From Acidobacteriota bacterium (GTDB taxonomy: Bacteria; Acidobacteriota; Terriglobia; Terriglobales; Acidobacteriaceae), in NCBI GenBank assembly GCA_021813745.1, contig JAKAJO010000127.1:1-64000 (forward strand): 64,000 nt of DNA, given 5' to 3'. Shown in pieces: positions 1 to 10,400 of the stretch. The position numbers were made by a program, and so were the translations under genes. The notes under the pieces were generated by a model, which saw only the letters and a list, made by a program, of their open reading frames with translations, ran no database searches and was not told where the DNA came from. Every line of letters starts with the position of its first letter. Position 1 is the stretch's first letter.

Positions 1-63
1 GTTGCCGCGCTGTACCGGCAGGCTATCCTTGATGCGTGCGTACTGCTCTTCGGTGATTTCCAT
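1..63 (-). CDS. IS5-like transposase, N-terminal fragment cut by the window edge
   Basis: The minus strand reads ATG at 63-61 and stays open to the edge. It encodes 21 residues beginning MEITEEQYARIKDSLPVQ, which matches the usual N-terminus of IS5-group DDE transposases. The enzyme would catalyse cut-and-paste movement of its own element. Only the start is visible, so integrity cannot be judged. It is transcribed away from the gene at 173. Confidence 0.62.
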   Translation of the reverse strand, partial: MEITEEQYARIKDSLPVQRGN

Positions 64-111
64 CTATCGCTAACTTACACCAGTTAGATGGCAATAGTGT
101 TAACACGCCCT
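1..111 (-). mobile_element. Right end of an IS5-family insertion sequence
   Basis: The transposase start is followed by about 50 non-coding bases ending in tagtgttaacacgccct (95-111). Read inward, that is AGGGCGTGTTAACACTA, the style of terminal inverted repeat found on IS5-family elements, which this supports from memory only. The exact boundary and the target duplication cannot be fixed because the other end is outside the window. The element ends about 60 bp before the start codon of the first resident gene. Confidence 0.5.
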
Positions 112-172
112 AGTTCGCTTGTATCAATGTGCTAGTATCCCGGAAAGTGCCGAACCGGTTCCGGGGGCAAGG

Positions 173-1156
173 ATGCGAGTCACACTGCGGCCACTCACGT
201 TAGGTGAGATTCTGGACTTGACCGCCCAGCTTTACCGAGAGAACTTTCTGCTCTTTGCGGGTATCTCCGCCGTTTACTCTGGCGCACTGCTGCTTCTAAG
301 CCTGATTGAAATCGGCCTTGAAGCGGCTCTTCAAGCTGCGCAATTGGTTGTTGCGCTCCAGTGGATTACTCGGCTTGCGGCGGGTGGATCGATCCTGATT
401 GCTTTTGTTGCAGCAGGTGCCGCGGTGGCAGCCAATAATCAGGCTGTTGGATGGTTATACCTTGGCAGGTCGGCCTCGATTCGAACTGCATATGGAAGTA
501 TCCTGCCGCGCGTTGGCCGCTACCTTTGGCTGATGACCATTACCGCCATTTTTGTGTGGCTTCCGCTTGCCTTACTGTATGTTGGATATGCGGTCTTCCT
601 GCTTGCATATGTGCGGCCCAGAGGAGTGTTTGCCTCACCTGGCGTGGCGGCCCGGCCCGAAGCTGCGGCGAGCTTTCTGGTGGTATCCGGAATCTTTGCC
701 TTGCTTCTGCTGCCGGCGGTGGCCTATACCATCGTCATGGCTCTTCGGTATGCGCTTGCGGTTCCTGCCTGTGTCATGGAGGGTCTGAGGGCACGCCAGG
801 CCATTCGACGAAGCATCCACCTGACCCGAGGAAGTCGCGCTCGGATCTTTGTTCTGGGCCTGCTCGCCATTGCGATTCAGCTGGGATTGTTACTTTTGAC
901 GCAGACCTTCTTCGTTGTAACGGAGATCCGGCATGGTGGAGCTGCTTCGCCGGGTTTGCGAATTTTGCAACAGTTGATCGCGTTTGTGACAAACACGTTT
1001 GTCGGTCCGATTTATGCAACGGGACTCACACTTTTCTATTTTGATCAACGCGTCCGCCAAGAAGGATACGACCTGGAGCGCATGATGGAAGCGGCGGGGC
1101 TCTCCGTGGCTGAGACTTCGACTCTCGCCAACACCGATGGAGATTTGCAGGGTTGA
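173..1156 (+). CDS. Multi-helix membrane protein, GDPD membrane-domain-like
   Basis: This 327-residue protein has about six long hydrophobic segments. Its N-terminus (MRVTLRPLTLGEILD, then a basic/aromatic LYREN motif) resembles the membrane domain found next to glycerophosphodiester phosphodiesterases and in DUF4129 clusters. No catalytic motif is visible. I chose ATG 173 over a frame-open codon at 119 because family members begin just before the PLTLGEILD-type motif. Its stop overlaps the next start (TTGA), so it is the first gene of a five-gene operon. It probably sits in the inner membrane with the DUF4129 protein. The IS end lies about 60 bp upstream and may have replaced its natural promoter. 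Confidence 0.7.
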   Translation: MRVTLRPLTLGEILDLTAQLYRENFLLFAGISAVYSGALLLLSLIEIGLEAALQAAQLVVALQWITRLAAGGSILIAFVAAGAAVAANNQAVGWLYLGRSASIRTAYGSILPRVGRYLWLMTITAIFVWLPLALLYVGYAVFLLAYVRPRGVFASPGVAARPEAAASFLVVSGIFALLLLPAVAYTIVMALRYALAVPACVMEGLRARQAIRRSIHLTRGSRARIFVLGLLAIAIQLGLLLLTQTFFVVTEIRHGGAASPGLRILQQLIAFVTNTFVGPIYATGLTLFYFDQRVRQEGYDLERMMEAAGLSVAETSTLANTDGDLQG

Positions 1157-2301
1157 TCGTGCTCCGTGGATTAATGCGTCTGCTTATCGGCTGTGCCATT
1201 GCGATCTGGCCCGTAGCCGCGCCGTGGGAATGCCATCTTTATGCTCAGGCTTCCTTGAGCAGTGCGCCAACTTCACCTTCGGCTCGCTGGCGAGACGCTT
1301 CTATGGATCAGTATCGCCAGCATCTGGACGCGCTGATGTCTTTGGTGAAAGGCTGCATGAAGGGGCGTAACCTTGCTGCGTGCGATCCCACCCGGGTCGG
1401 ACCGGACGATCGTCTTCCGTTGTTAGGGGCGGGTGCTAGCGAGCGACGTTACGTCCGCTACGGATGGTTGCGCGTCCTGCTCTTTCGAGCCGCGGATCCG
1501 GATACGCCGGAAGTCGATCATGAAGTTGGTGCGAAGGGGCGTCGGTCGCAGGAGAGTGCTGAGCAATCGAACGCCCCTTTGACGAGTACGCTTCTAATCG
1601 CTGCCCAGGCACGGCTTGCATACGACAGAAGGGAATCCAATACGCTGGATCAAGAAGCTTCTCATTGGGCCAAAGAGAGGGCTGTGATGCAGGATGTATT
1701 GGCCGGAAAAGACTTTCGAGGCGTAGGACAAACCTCTGCCTCCGATTCTCTGAAGGAAAAGCTGGGTGCATGGCTCAATCGTTGGATTGAGCGGGCATCT
1801 CGATTGCGCGCTGGTTCGGCGTGGGTAGGCCGCGTGGTCGTTGCCAGCTTCCTGGTTGCGGTTTCTCTGGTTCTGATCTGGGTCCTGTGGACCCTGAAGC
1901 GCCGTTGGCGCCAGCATGTCATGCCAGAACCCGAGTCGGCCCAGGAGCATGATGCTACCCTTCCGAATTGGCATCGCTGGCTTGAAGAGTCGCGCGCCGC
2001 GGCGGAGTGCGGATCCTGGCGGCAGGCCATTCACGCGGCGTATTGGACTGTTGTTGCACACATGGAGTCGAAAGGAATCTGGTCCGCGGACCCTGCATGT
2101 ACTCCGCGCGAACGCCTGGCACTGATTGCGGAAGCGGATGATCGCAAAGAGAGCCTGACACGCCTGACCCAGGCCTTCGAAAGTACATGGTACGGAGGGT
2201 GGCCCGCCGACGAAGCAGCCTACAGACAGGCTGACGCGCTGGTCTCCTCCTTGGTGAAGCCCGTCCACGACCATCAAGGCGTCGAACGGAGTTCACCATG
2301 A
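1153..2301 (+). CDS. DUF4129 domain protein
   Basis: This 382-residue protein has a hydrophobic N-terminus that looks like a signal peptide or anchor, a variable extracytoplasmic stretch, one membrane helix near residues 225-250, and a C-terminal DUF4129 domain. The domain is seen in a W-R-AIHAAYW motif, followed by a conserved TPRERL segment and a C-terminal WYGG. The TTG at 1153 overlaps the previous stop and has GGAG upstream; ATG 1174 is a possible alternative start. DUF4129 proteins co-occur with MoxR and DUF58 genes, but their biochemical role is unknown. The stop overlaps the DUF4350 start (ATGA). Confidence 0.82.
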   Translation: MIVLRGLMRLLIGCAIAIWPVAAPWECHLYAQASLSSAPTSPSARWRDASMDQYRQHLDALMSLVKGCMKGRNLAACDPTRVGPDDRLPLLGAGASERRYVRYGWLRVLLFRAADPDTPEVDHEVGAKGRRSQESAEQSNAPLTSTLLIAAQARLAYDRRESNTLDQEASHWAKERAVMQDVLAGKDFRGVGQTSASDSLKEKLGAWLNRWIERASRLRAGSAWVGRVVVASFLVAVSLVLIWVLWTLKRRWRQHVMPEPESAQEHDATLPNWHRWLEESRAAAECGSWRQAIHAAYWTVVAHMESKGIWSADPACTPRERLALIAEADDRKESLTRLTQAFESTWYGGWPADEAAYRQADALVSSLVKPVHDHQGVERSSP

Positions 2302-3530
2302 AAGTGCTCGAGGGTCTCGATGCTGGTGATCGAAGGTTTCTACTATGGGTGATCGGATCAGCGCTTGTTTTGGCGGTGTTGACCGGCCTTATGATGCCAG
2401 ATCCGAATACCAACGACAATCCCGTTCCCTCCAGTTATCTTGCGGGACAGCACGGAGCTCGCGCGGCCTACGAGACGTTGTTACGGTCCGGCTATCCAAT
2501 TGAGCGATGGGAGCGTCCTCTAAGCGAGCTCGCTAGTGGCGCGGGGCCCGATACGGTGGTCATCTTTGCCGAGCCCTTCAGCCGCGAACCTTCAGACATC
2601 AAGGCCGTGCGCACAATTGTCGATCACGGCGGACGCGTCCTCGCTACCGGTTTCTGGGGTGGATTTCTCGTTCCTGGGGGAGAACCGTCGCTTCCCAATG
2701 AATTCAGTTTTGCCGCATGCGACCTGGAGCCCGAAGGGCTGGATCCGCTTGCAGACTCAGGAGATGTGTGGATGGTGCCAGAGGCAACCTGGCAAGTGGG
2801 TAATCCCATGCAACGGATTCAATACAGCTGCGCAGGCCAGCCTGCAGTCGTGGAGTACGACTATGGCAAGGGGCACGTGGTCTGGTGGGCCAGCGCTTCA
2901 CCGCTAGAGAATCGTTCATTGGCGCGGGCAGACGACCTTGGATTGCTCCTGAATTCACTGGGGCCACGCACCGGACACAGATTTTATTGGGATGAGTCTT
3001 TGCACGGCGACGTGCGCTCCACTTGGGACTACGTGGCGGGTCCAGCTTTCAATCTTCTACGAATCGGCTTGATTGCAGTCGGCCTGCTCATCCTATTCAG
3101 CTTTAGCCGGCGCGGTGGCCCAGTTCGCGCGATGCCGCAGCCGCAGCGCGGCTCACCTGTAGAGTTTGTGCTAGCTCTTGCCTCGCTTTACCGCAATGCA
3201 GGTGCGCAGGCTATCGCGGTGAACACAGCATTTGAGAGCTTTCGTCGCCGCAGTCTGCGTATGTGCGGCTTACAGCCTGGTCCCATGCGGGCGACCGAGC
3301 TGGCGGCGATTATTCGCCGGCGCTTCCCCGTTTTGAGTGCAAGCCTGGAGGCCGATTTAGCCCTCTGTGAAGAAGCGACATGGAGCCCTGATCTGGAGCC
3401 CGAGCATGCGCTTAGGCTCGTGCGCGCTCTGCACTTGCATCAGAAGCAGATCGAGAAGTCAACTGGTCTGGATGCCTTCGCAACAGCGATCGATTACAAC
3501 GAATCCAAATTCAAGAGAAGAGCTTCATGA
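2298..3530 (+). CDS. DUF4350 domain protein
   Basis: This 410-residue protein has a membrane helix near residues 15-32 and a second near 253-270. Between them lies a domain that reads like DUF4350, with S-Y-x-AGQHGARAAYETL at its start and later segments of the form VVIFAEP and GGRVLATGF. This fold resembles a class I glutamine-amidotransferase or ThuA-like sandwich, but I see no catalytic cysteine. It is translationally coupled at both ends through ATGA overlaps. By family context it acts at the membrane with the MoxR ATPase and DUF58 protein. Confidence 0.82.
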   Translation: MKVLEGLDAGDRRFLLWVIGSALVLAVLTGLMMPDPNTNDNPVPSSYLAGQHGARAAYETLLRSGYPIERWERPLSELASGAGPDTVVIFAEPFSREPSDIKAVRTIVDHGGRVLATGFWGGFLVPGGEPSLPNEFSFAACDLEPEGLDPLADSGDVWMVPEATWQVGNPMQRIQYSCAGQPAVVEYDYGKGHVVWWASASPLENRSLARADDLGLLLNSLGPRTGHRFYWDESLHGDVRSTWDYVAGPAFNLLRIGLIAVGLLILFSFSRRGGPVRAMPQPQRGSPVEFVLALASLYRNAGAQAIAVNTAFESFRRRSLRMCGLQPGPMRATELAAIIRRRFPVLSASLEADLALCEEATWSPDLEPEHALRLVRALHLHQKQIEKSTGLDAFATAIDYNESKFKRRAS

Positions 3531-4558
3531 GTCAATCACCCATTCAGCCAACAAACGAAGGGGAAGACCGGGTACTCCAGAGAGAGCCTCCGGTCGCGTC
3601 GGTCTCGCTACCTGCCACTGCCCAACTTATCGCGCACGCACGTGCCGAGCTGGGACGTGCAATCAGCGGTCAGAGTGACGCAACAGAAGGAGTGCTCATC
3701 GCGTTGCTGTGTCAGGGACATGCGTTGCTTGAAGGCGTGCCCGGCATTGCAAAGACACTCCTGGTAAAGGCCACCGGAAAGCTCCTGGGATTGAAGTTCC
3801 AGCGCGTTCAGGCGACACCCGATCTGATGCCCGCCGATATCCTGGGCACGGCCATTCTTCGGCCTGGCGCGGAGGGCTTCTCCTTTCATCCTGGTCCGGT
3901 ATTCACAGATCTTCTACTGGTGGATGAGATCAACCGCATGCCGCCACGCACGCAAGCGGCGCTGCTGGAGTGCATGGAAGAGCGTCAGGTGACGACCGAT
4001 GGGACACGGCGGCAATTGCCCGCCTGGTTCACGGTTTTCGCAACACAGAATCCAGTGGATTTTGAAGGGACCTATCCCCTGCCCGAGGCACAGCTGGATC
4101 GTTTTCTGCTGAAGATTCGGATGACATATCCCAGTCCGGCGGAAGAGCTCGAAGTACTGAAGCTGCATCATGCAGGTCAAAGTTCGGATCCACTCGAAGG
4201 TGCAACGATTCGGTCAATCCCCAATGGGTTGCTGGATCGCGCCCGGGCTGAAGTGCGCCAAATTCGCATCGAGCCAGAGTTGTATGCGTATCTTCTGGCC
4301 GTGGTGAGGCAAACTCGCGAATGGCATGCCCTACTGCTCGGTGCCAGTCCTCGTGCGGCAGTGAGCTTAATGCGCGTCGCTCAGGCCCAGGCGGCATTGG
4401 ACGGCCGCGACTACCTGGTTCCCGATGACGTGAAGCGCGCGGTACTGCCCGTCCTGCGTCATCGAGTCATGCTCAAGCCGGAGGCGGAATTGGAAGGAGT
4501 GGATGCTGATCGCGTACTATCCGATGTGGTAGCCTCCGTTCCGGTGCCGCGCCTATGA
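3527..4558 (+). CDS. MoxR-family AAA+ ATPase
   Basis: This 343-residue ATPase carries a Walker A of the form GVPGIAKT, a Walker B LLVDEINR, and the MoxR signature PPRTQAALLECMEE. A sensor-1 FATQNP and an arginine-rich C-terminal lid follow. MoxR proteins act as chaperone-like ATPases that mature or insert metal- or VWA-domain partners. The partner here is most likely the DUF58 protein encoded next, whose start overlaps this stop. The length is normal for the family. The first 45 residues are a variable extension. Confidence 0.93.
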   Translation: MSQSPIQPTNEGEDRVLQREPPVASVSLPATAQLIAHARAELGRAISGQSDATEGVLIALLCQGHALLEGVPGIAKTLLVKATGKLLGLKFQRVQATPDLMPADILGTAILRPGAEGFSFHPGPVFTDLLLVDEINRMPPRTQAALLECMEERQVTTDGTRRQLPAWFTVFATQNPVDFEGTYPLPEAQLDRFLLKIRMTYPSPAEELEVLKLHHAGQSSDPLEGATIRSIPNGLLDRARAEVRQIRIEPELYAYLLAVVRQTREWHALLLGASPRAAVSLMRVAQAQAALDGRDYLVPDDVKRAVLPVLRHRVMLKPEAELEGVDADRVLSDVVASVPVPRL

Positions 4559-5973
4559 TGGCACTCACGATGCAGCCGGAGCCGGTGAGCGCGCGTTGCG
4601 AGCCGCGCCGCCGACTGAGCTTTGGACTGACTCCGTTGACGATCGGACTACTCCTTATTGGATTTGTCTGGCTCGTTCCCGGCTTTTGGCTGGGCAGCCT
4701 CAGCTACACAATGGTGGCCTGGGATGCGCTGGTCTTGCTGGTAGTTTGGTTGGACGGTCGAAGGCTGCCAAGAGAAATGGATTTGACGGCTCGTCGCACT
4801 TGGGCCAATGCATTGGCTCTCGACAGCGCAACGGAGATTGAGCTCACAATTGAAAACCACAGCCGCTGTATTGTGGAATGCCGCCTGATCGACGATTTGC
4901 CGGTCGCGCTTGCAGGCCGCATCTCGTCACTCCGCTTAAGGGTATTTCCGCATGTGTCCGCGTCGATTCGCTATCAGGTGGAGCCAAGCGAGCGAGGCGA
5001 TTGGAAGACGGGATGTCTCTATGTGCTTTATCGTTCCCCTCTGGGCCTCGTGGAGCGATGGGCGAGGGCGGATCTCGCACAACAGGTCCGCGTCTACCCA
5101 GCCCTGCGGCAGGGCGAAGAGCAGCGCATCTTCCTGGCGCGAAGCCGACAGCTCGACCTGCAACTGCATCGCAGCCAGCAAAGAGGTCTGGGGCGAGACT
5201 TCGAGAGTCTGCGCGAATATCGCGAGGGCGACGACCTGCGCGACGTGTGTTGGACGGCGACGGCGCGGAGGGGAGTGCCGATTGCGCGGCAGTACCAGAC
5301 GGAGCGCAGCCAGGCGGTGTGGATTGTGCTGGACTGCGGGCGGCTGATGCGTGCCCGGGTGGCAGTGGCGAGCGGAGCGCATCCACCGCCAGGGGTGGTG
5401 GTGCGCAGGTATTCCAAGTTGGATCTTGCGTGTACGACGGCGGTGGCGCTGGCGCAACTGGCGCTCTACTCGGGCGATCGAGTGGGGCTGCTGGCGTATG
5501 GGCAGGGTGTGCAGCAGCGCATTCTGCCGGGGCGCGGCGCGGCGCACCTGAGGCAGATGATTGAGTCGCTGGCCCAGGTCCATGCGGAGAGCGGCGAGGC
5601 TGATCACTTGCGCGCCACAGCGGTCTTGAACCGATGGCAGCCGCGCCGCGCATTGATCCTGTGGGTGACGGATCTGGCGGAGACGGCCATGCGCCCAGAG
5701 GTGATTGATGGCGCCATGCAACTGCTGCGGCGGCATGTGCTGCTGTTTGTCGCGATGGCGCAGCCGGAGGTGGAGCGGATTGCGCAAAGGCTGCCGAAGG
5801 ATGTGGAAGAGATGTTTGAAAGCGCGGCCGCGCAGCAGATGACAAACCGCCGCGAGCTGTTGCTGGCGCGGCTGCACGAGCAGGGCGCGCTGACCCTGGA
5901 CCTGAACCCCGAGGCACTGACCTCGCGCGTGCTGAACCAATATCTGAGCGTGAAAGAGCGCGCAATGGTGTAA
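4555..5973 (+). CDS. DUF58 / VWA-like protein
   Basis: This 472-residue protein has two N-terminal membrane helices (about residues 25-62), a beta-rich middle part, and the DUF58 core. The core is marked by G-x-DFESLREYREGDD-x-R-x-CW-x-ATAR, followed by a von-Willebrand-factor-A-like half with IVLDCGR. DUF58 proteins are the usual partners of MoxR ATPases. GC content and G/C-ending codons rise in its second half, giving long antisense open frames that are not genes. It is the last gene of the operon and converges on obg, 123 bp away, with no clear terminator hairpin between them. Confidence 0.88.
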   Translation: MMALTMQPEPVSARCEPRRRLSFGLTPLTIGLLLIGFVWLVPGFWLGSLSYTMVAWDALVLLVVWLDGRRLPREMDLTARRTWANALALDSATEIELTIENHSRCIVECRLIDDLPVALAGRISSLRLRVFPHVSASIRYQVEPSERGDWKTGCLYVLYRSPLGLVERWARADLAQQVRVYPALRQGEEQRIFLARSRQLDLQLHRSQQRGLGRDFESLREYREGDDLRDVCWTATARRGVPIARQYQTERSQAVWIVLDCGRLMRARVAVASGAHPPPGVVVRRYSKLDLACTTAVALAQLALYSGDRVGLLAYGQGVQQRILPGRGAAHLRQMIESLAQVHAESGEADHLRATAVLNRWQPRRALILWVTDLAETAMRPEVIDGAMQLLRRHVLLFVAMAQPEVERIAQRLPKDVEEMFESAAAQQMTNRRELLLARLHEQGALTLDLNPEALTSRVLNQYLSVKERAMV

Positions 5974-6096
5974 GGGCGGACCGGGTTGGCGACGATCCAC
6001 CCGGCATGCGAAGCGGACTCGACAGGCCGGCGTGCAGACGTCCCTCAAGCCCTCTTTTGCAATCTCCGCACGCTTCCCTTGTAACGCTGCCGGGTG

Positions 6097-7116
6097 TCAG
6101 GCTTCTACTTCTGCGGGCCGCAGCCGTTTTGCCAAGGCCCACTTGAGTTCATCGATGCCTTCGCCGGTAACGGCGGAGATGGCGTGGAACTCGAGCTTGC
6201 GGCGTTTGGCGTGCGCGGAGAGCTTCTTCAGCTTGTCGGGATTGGCGGCGTCGATCTTGGTGGCGACGACGATCATGGGCTTGTTTTCAAGGCCGTGGCC
6301 GAAGCCGGCCAGTTCCTGATTGATGACCTTGAAGTCTTCCACCGAGTCGGGGCGGCCCGAGGCATCCGAGACATCGACCAGATGAACCAGGAGCCGGGTG
6401 CGCTCGATGTGGCGGAGGAACTGGACGCCAAGGCCCTGACCCAGATGCGCGCCCTCGATGAGTCCGGGCATATCTGCAACGACGAAGGACTCCAGTTCCG
6501 GTTCCTCGCCCACGCTGACCACGCCGAGGTTGGGCTCAAGGGTGGTGAAGGGATAGTCGGCGATTTTGGGTTTGGCGGCGGAGATGCGGGAGATGAGGGT
6601 GGACTTGCCCGCGTTGGGATAGCCGACGAGACCGACATCGGCCAGCAGCTTCAGCTCCAGGCGAAGCTGGCGCTCCTCGCCGGGGCGGCCCAGCTCATGC
6701 TCGCGCGGAGCCTGGTGGGTGCTGGTGGCGAAGTGCTGGTTGCCGCGGCCGCCGCGCCCGCCTTTGGCGATGACGACGCGCTCGTCGGGCGTGGAGAAGT
6801 CATGGACGAGCTCGCCCGTCTCCTGGTCGTAGACTGCGGTGCCTACGGGCACCTGCAGGATGATGGAGTTCCCGTCGAGGCCGGTGCAGTTGGAACCCAT
6901 GCCGTGCTCGCCGCGCTGGGCCTTGTGCTCGGGATTATAGCGAAAGTGGATGAGCGTGTTGTGGCGCTGGGATGAAACCATGATGACATCGCCGCCGCGG
7001 CCGCCGTCGCCGCCGGAGGGACCACCGCGGGGGACGAATTTTTCGCGCCGGAAGGCCATGCAGCCGTTGCCGCCGTCGCCGGCCTTGACGCGAATTTTGG
7101 CTTGATCGATGAACAT
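6097..7116 (-). CDS. obg: GTPase Obg
   Basis: This 339-residue protein has the N-terminal glycine-rich OBG fold ([18 protein letters not shown] at the start, then repeated GGxGG turns) and a GTPase domain. The P-loop is GYPNAGKST, switch II is [12 protein letters not shown], and the NKxD equivalent appears as ATKID. It associates with the large ribosomal subunit and acts in ribosome assembly and stress control. ATG 7116 is chosen because the OBG fold begins there; the open frame extends 13 codons further upstream. It lacks the extended C-terminal domain found in some homologues. Confidence 0.96.
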   Translation of the reverse strand: MFIDQAKIRVKAGDGGNGCMAFRREKFVPRGGPSGGDGGRGGDVIMVSSQRHNTLIHFRYNPEHKAQRGEHGMGSNCTGLDGNSIILQVPVGTAVYDQETGELVHDFSTPDERVVIAKGGRGGRGNQHFATSTHQAPREHELGRPGEERQLRLELKLLADVGLVGYPNAGKSTLISRISAAKPKIADYPFTTLEPNLGVVSVGEEPELESFVVADMPGLIEGAHLGQGLGVQFLRHIERTRLLVHLVDVSDASGRPDSVEDFKVINQELAGFGHGLENKPMIVVATKIDAANPDKLKKLSAHAKRRKLEFHAISAVTGEGIDELKWALAKRLRPAEVEA

Positions 7117-7465
7117 GGGTGCCCGTCGTCCGGTGTGTCGCAGGAGATGGGCCAAGGCGCGACACGCCTGACCGCCCTGAAATCACTGGACCCTCTTTCC
7201 AGTGTAACGAATTGAGCCTGATATCGATGCGGAAGACGCGTTCCCACGGAAGTAACCTGAAAATCTTCTCTGACGGCGCAGGGCTCATTAGAATCCCTTA
7301 AAATTCTAGGTAACTTCACTGCTAGGACACACAGATACGCCAATCAGGGGGAGATTATCGTCTTCCGGCGCAGAGTGAGTGGATGGTCCAACCGGAACCC
7401 GCCGGAAGAGCGGGCCGCGCAGAGGAGTGTGTATTTCCCAGGGTCTGCCGCGAGATGGTTGCTCG
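7117..7465. other. Divergent intergenic region between obg and a TonB-receptor-like gene
   Basis: These 349 bases must hold the promoters for obg (leftward) and the receptor gene (rightward). An A/T-richer patch lies at about 7285-7330. I see no convincing -35/-10 pair, hairpin or conserved small gene in it. Confidence 0.5.
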
Positions 7466-10400
7466 ATGGCAGGACGGAGTTGGTTGAAGTTCGTGGCGGT
7501 GGCCACGCTGATGACAATGCTCAGCGCGTGCAGCGTTTTACACGCACAATCCGCGCCCGGCAGGCTCACGGGACGGTTGACAGACCTTTATTCCAGGCCG
7601 TTGAAGGGCGTGACGGTGATTGTCCGCAACGGAGCGACTGGCGCGGAGACGCGAACCACCACATCCAAAAGTGGAGTCTACAGATTTACGGCGCTGGAGC
7701 CCGGCGAGTACACGCTGGACGTGGAGAGCCCGCAAATGGGCTGCGGGCATGTGGAGGGTATCGTGGTGGCGGCGGGCCACGAGGCCCACATACAGGCCGC
7801 TCTCGCTCTGGAGAAAACTGCGCCACCTGAAGCCCCCGCGCGGGCCGTCGTGCCGCGTGAACCGCCTGCGGCAGGTCCGGCTGCAGTTGTGGCGATTGCG
7901 GGGAAGACGGAGACGCCCACTTTGCCCATGCCTATCCAACCAGATTCGCCAAGGCCAATTCCCCAGGTTGTCTCTCAGGCCCTGAACGCCACCGTCGCGG
8001 AAGCAAGTCTGGCGAAGTTGCCTTTACGCGGGCAGGTGAGCGCGCACGGTATCACGGCGACGCGGGACGCTGCGGTGCAAACGTCGCCTTCCGCAGAAGC
8101 CGCCAAGGCGCCGCAGCCACCGAACGCCGCGCCGGGAACGCAGGCGGTGACCCCCTCTGCGGACTCGGCCGTTATTTCCCAGGGCACGACGTTGACCGCG
8201 GCACAATTGCAGGCTCTGCCGCTGGCAGGGCGCAATTGGCAAAACTTTGTGTTGGACACGCCTTCGGCAACCGGCACGTCGAGTGGAGATGTCCAGTCGT
8301 CTCCGCGCGGCGGTGAAGAGCCTGCGGCCAACACGGTGGATGGAGCCAGCATCCGGCTGGCCTTTGGCGGCTCCGGCGTGGGCCGAATGCATGGACGCAG
8401 CGCGGCGCTGATTGGTCCCGGCGCGAATGAGGCGGCGATTCGTGAGGTGTGGTCGGTGGGAACCGCCACAGGTGTGGAAGGCAGCCATGCGGCTGGCCGA
8501 GGCGCCAGCGAGCAGACTGAGCGCGGCACCAACCGGCTGCACGGCCAGGCATTTGCTTTGGACCGCGACAACCTTTGGGGAGCACAGAATCCGTTTACGC
8601 AATGGGTGCAGCAGACTGCACCGGCGGGCCTGGCGACGATTCCCACCTTTACGCCAGAGCCGTACACGCCTCGCGACAGGGCGATTACGTGGGGTTTTGG
8701 CGCGGGCGGGCGCTTGGGGCGCAGACAACTCTTCTGGTTTGCAGCCTTGGACAGCTACCATCGCAACGATGCGGGTGTCTCCATGGTGCGCCACCCTGAA
8801 AACTTTTTTGCCCAACCAACCAATGATTCAATGCAGGTATTGAGCGCTCGGCTTGGACTGAGCAGCGTTGATCCCGTTGTGGCAGGTGTAGCCGCTTTTA
8901 CACCCATGTTGCAATCCCTTGCCGGTCTGCTCGGTCCGGCCCCGCGATCGTCGTCGCAATGGACAGGCTTTCTCCGCGGCGACGGGCAGGTCAACGAACG
9001 CAACCATCTGACCGTAGAGGGAACAGGCTCGCATCGGGATGCGCCGGGTGGTGGTATGACGCGGGCTTCTGAAATGTTTGGAAGTCACAGCTATGGCTCG
9101 AGCGCCACATCCGAGCAATGGGGATTGGGCCGGTTGGAAGCCTTTCTGACGCCCAACCTGCTTCTTGTGACTCAAGGATCTTATGGCCATCAAAATCAGA
9201 CTATGCCTGCGGAGATACCGTCATCTTTTGAGAAGTCGATGAACATCAATGCATGGAATCAGCTTCCGCAGGTTCGCGTGGATTCGCGCTACGGTTTCAC
9301 CATCGGCAACCCATCGCGCTTTGGGCCGGGAAGCTATCCAGAGGAGCACCTGTATCAAGAGCAAGAGCAACTGAGCTGGGCGCGTGGTGCCTTGCTATTG
9401 AAGGCGGGCTTCCAATTGAGCCATAACACTGACGCAACCACACTCCTGCGCAATCAGAGTGGTACCTACGACTATTACAGTCTCGACAACTTCATTTCGG
9501 ACGCACTAGCGTTTAAAACCTTCGGCGTCAGCGGACAGCTGAATCCTATGAATCAACACAACTGCGATCAGACGGGGCGCGTCTGGCGCGATTCGGCAGG
9601 AGATCTGCGTGGTCTGGGGTACCTGCCCTGCTACACCTACTATTCCCAGACGATGGGCCCCAGTAACTGGTGGCTTAGCACGAACGACTGGGCGAGCTAT
9701 GCGACTGCTCAGTGGCAGCCAAAGAAGAATCTGGCACTGACGTGGGCTGTGCGCTGGGAGCGCCAGCAAATGCCACCGCCAATCGCGCGCCTCAAGAATC
9801 CCGACTTACCTCTGACTGAAAAAGTCCCCAGCATGGGTAACCAGTGGGGACCGCGCGTTGGCCTTGCCTGGGGCATGGAGAAGAGTCACTTACCGGTGCT
9901 GCGTCTGGGATATGGTATGTTTTACGGCCGAACGCCAAATCTGACAATTGAAAACACGCTCACCCAGACCGGCTCACCCAAAGGCGATCTCTATTTCTTC
10001 ATGCGTCCGACGGATAATCTTGCTTCAGGTGGAGCGCCGCCTTTCCCTTATGTTCTGGCGGGTGAGCCGTCGAGCGTTGTGATGCCGGGTGCCGTGGAAT
10101 TTTCGCCGGCCTTTCGGAATGGGCAGGTGCATCAGGCGCAGGCTACCGTCGAGGAGGATCTTCCGGGACGCGTCTTGATTGATGCCAGTGCGGAGTTCAG
10201 CCTCGCGCGCCACCTGCCCGTCACCATGGATGCCAATATTGATCCCGCCGCTAATCCCAAGACCATCACGTATGCCATTGTGGATGGAAACAGATCTGGA
10301 CCTTTGAAGACCTCGCAAATCACGGTGCCTTTCTTTGCATCCTGGCCGTCCGCAAGCTCGCCGACTGGCTTTACGGGAAGGCTCAATCCGCATTATCAAC

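Noticed and set aside
4844..6142. Two long open frames antisense to the DUF58 gene (to 432 codons)
   Set aside because: They are low-complexity Arg/Ala/Pro or Gln/His-rich translations of a G/C-ending codon region and resemble no protein.
6094..6975. A 293-codon frame opposite obg
   Set aside because: The sequence is Gly/Ala/Val-rich and follows obg's codon pattern; obg is certain.
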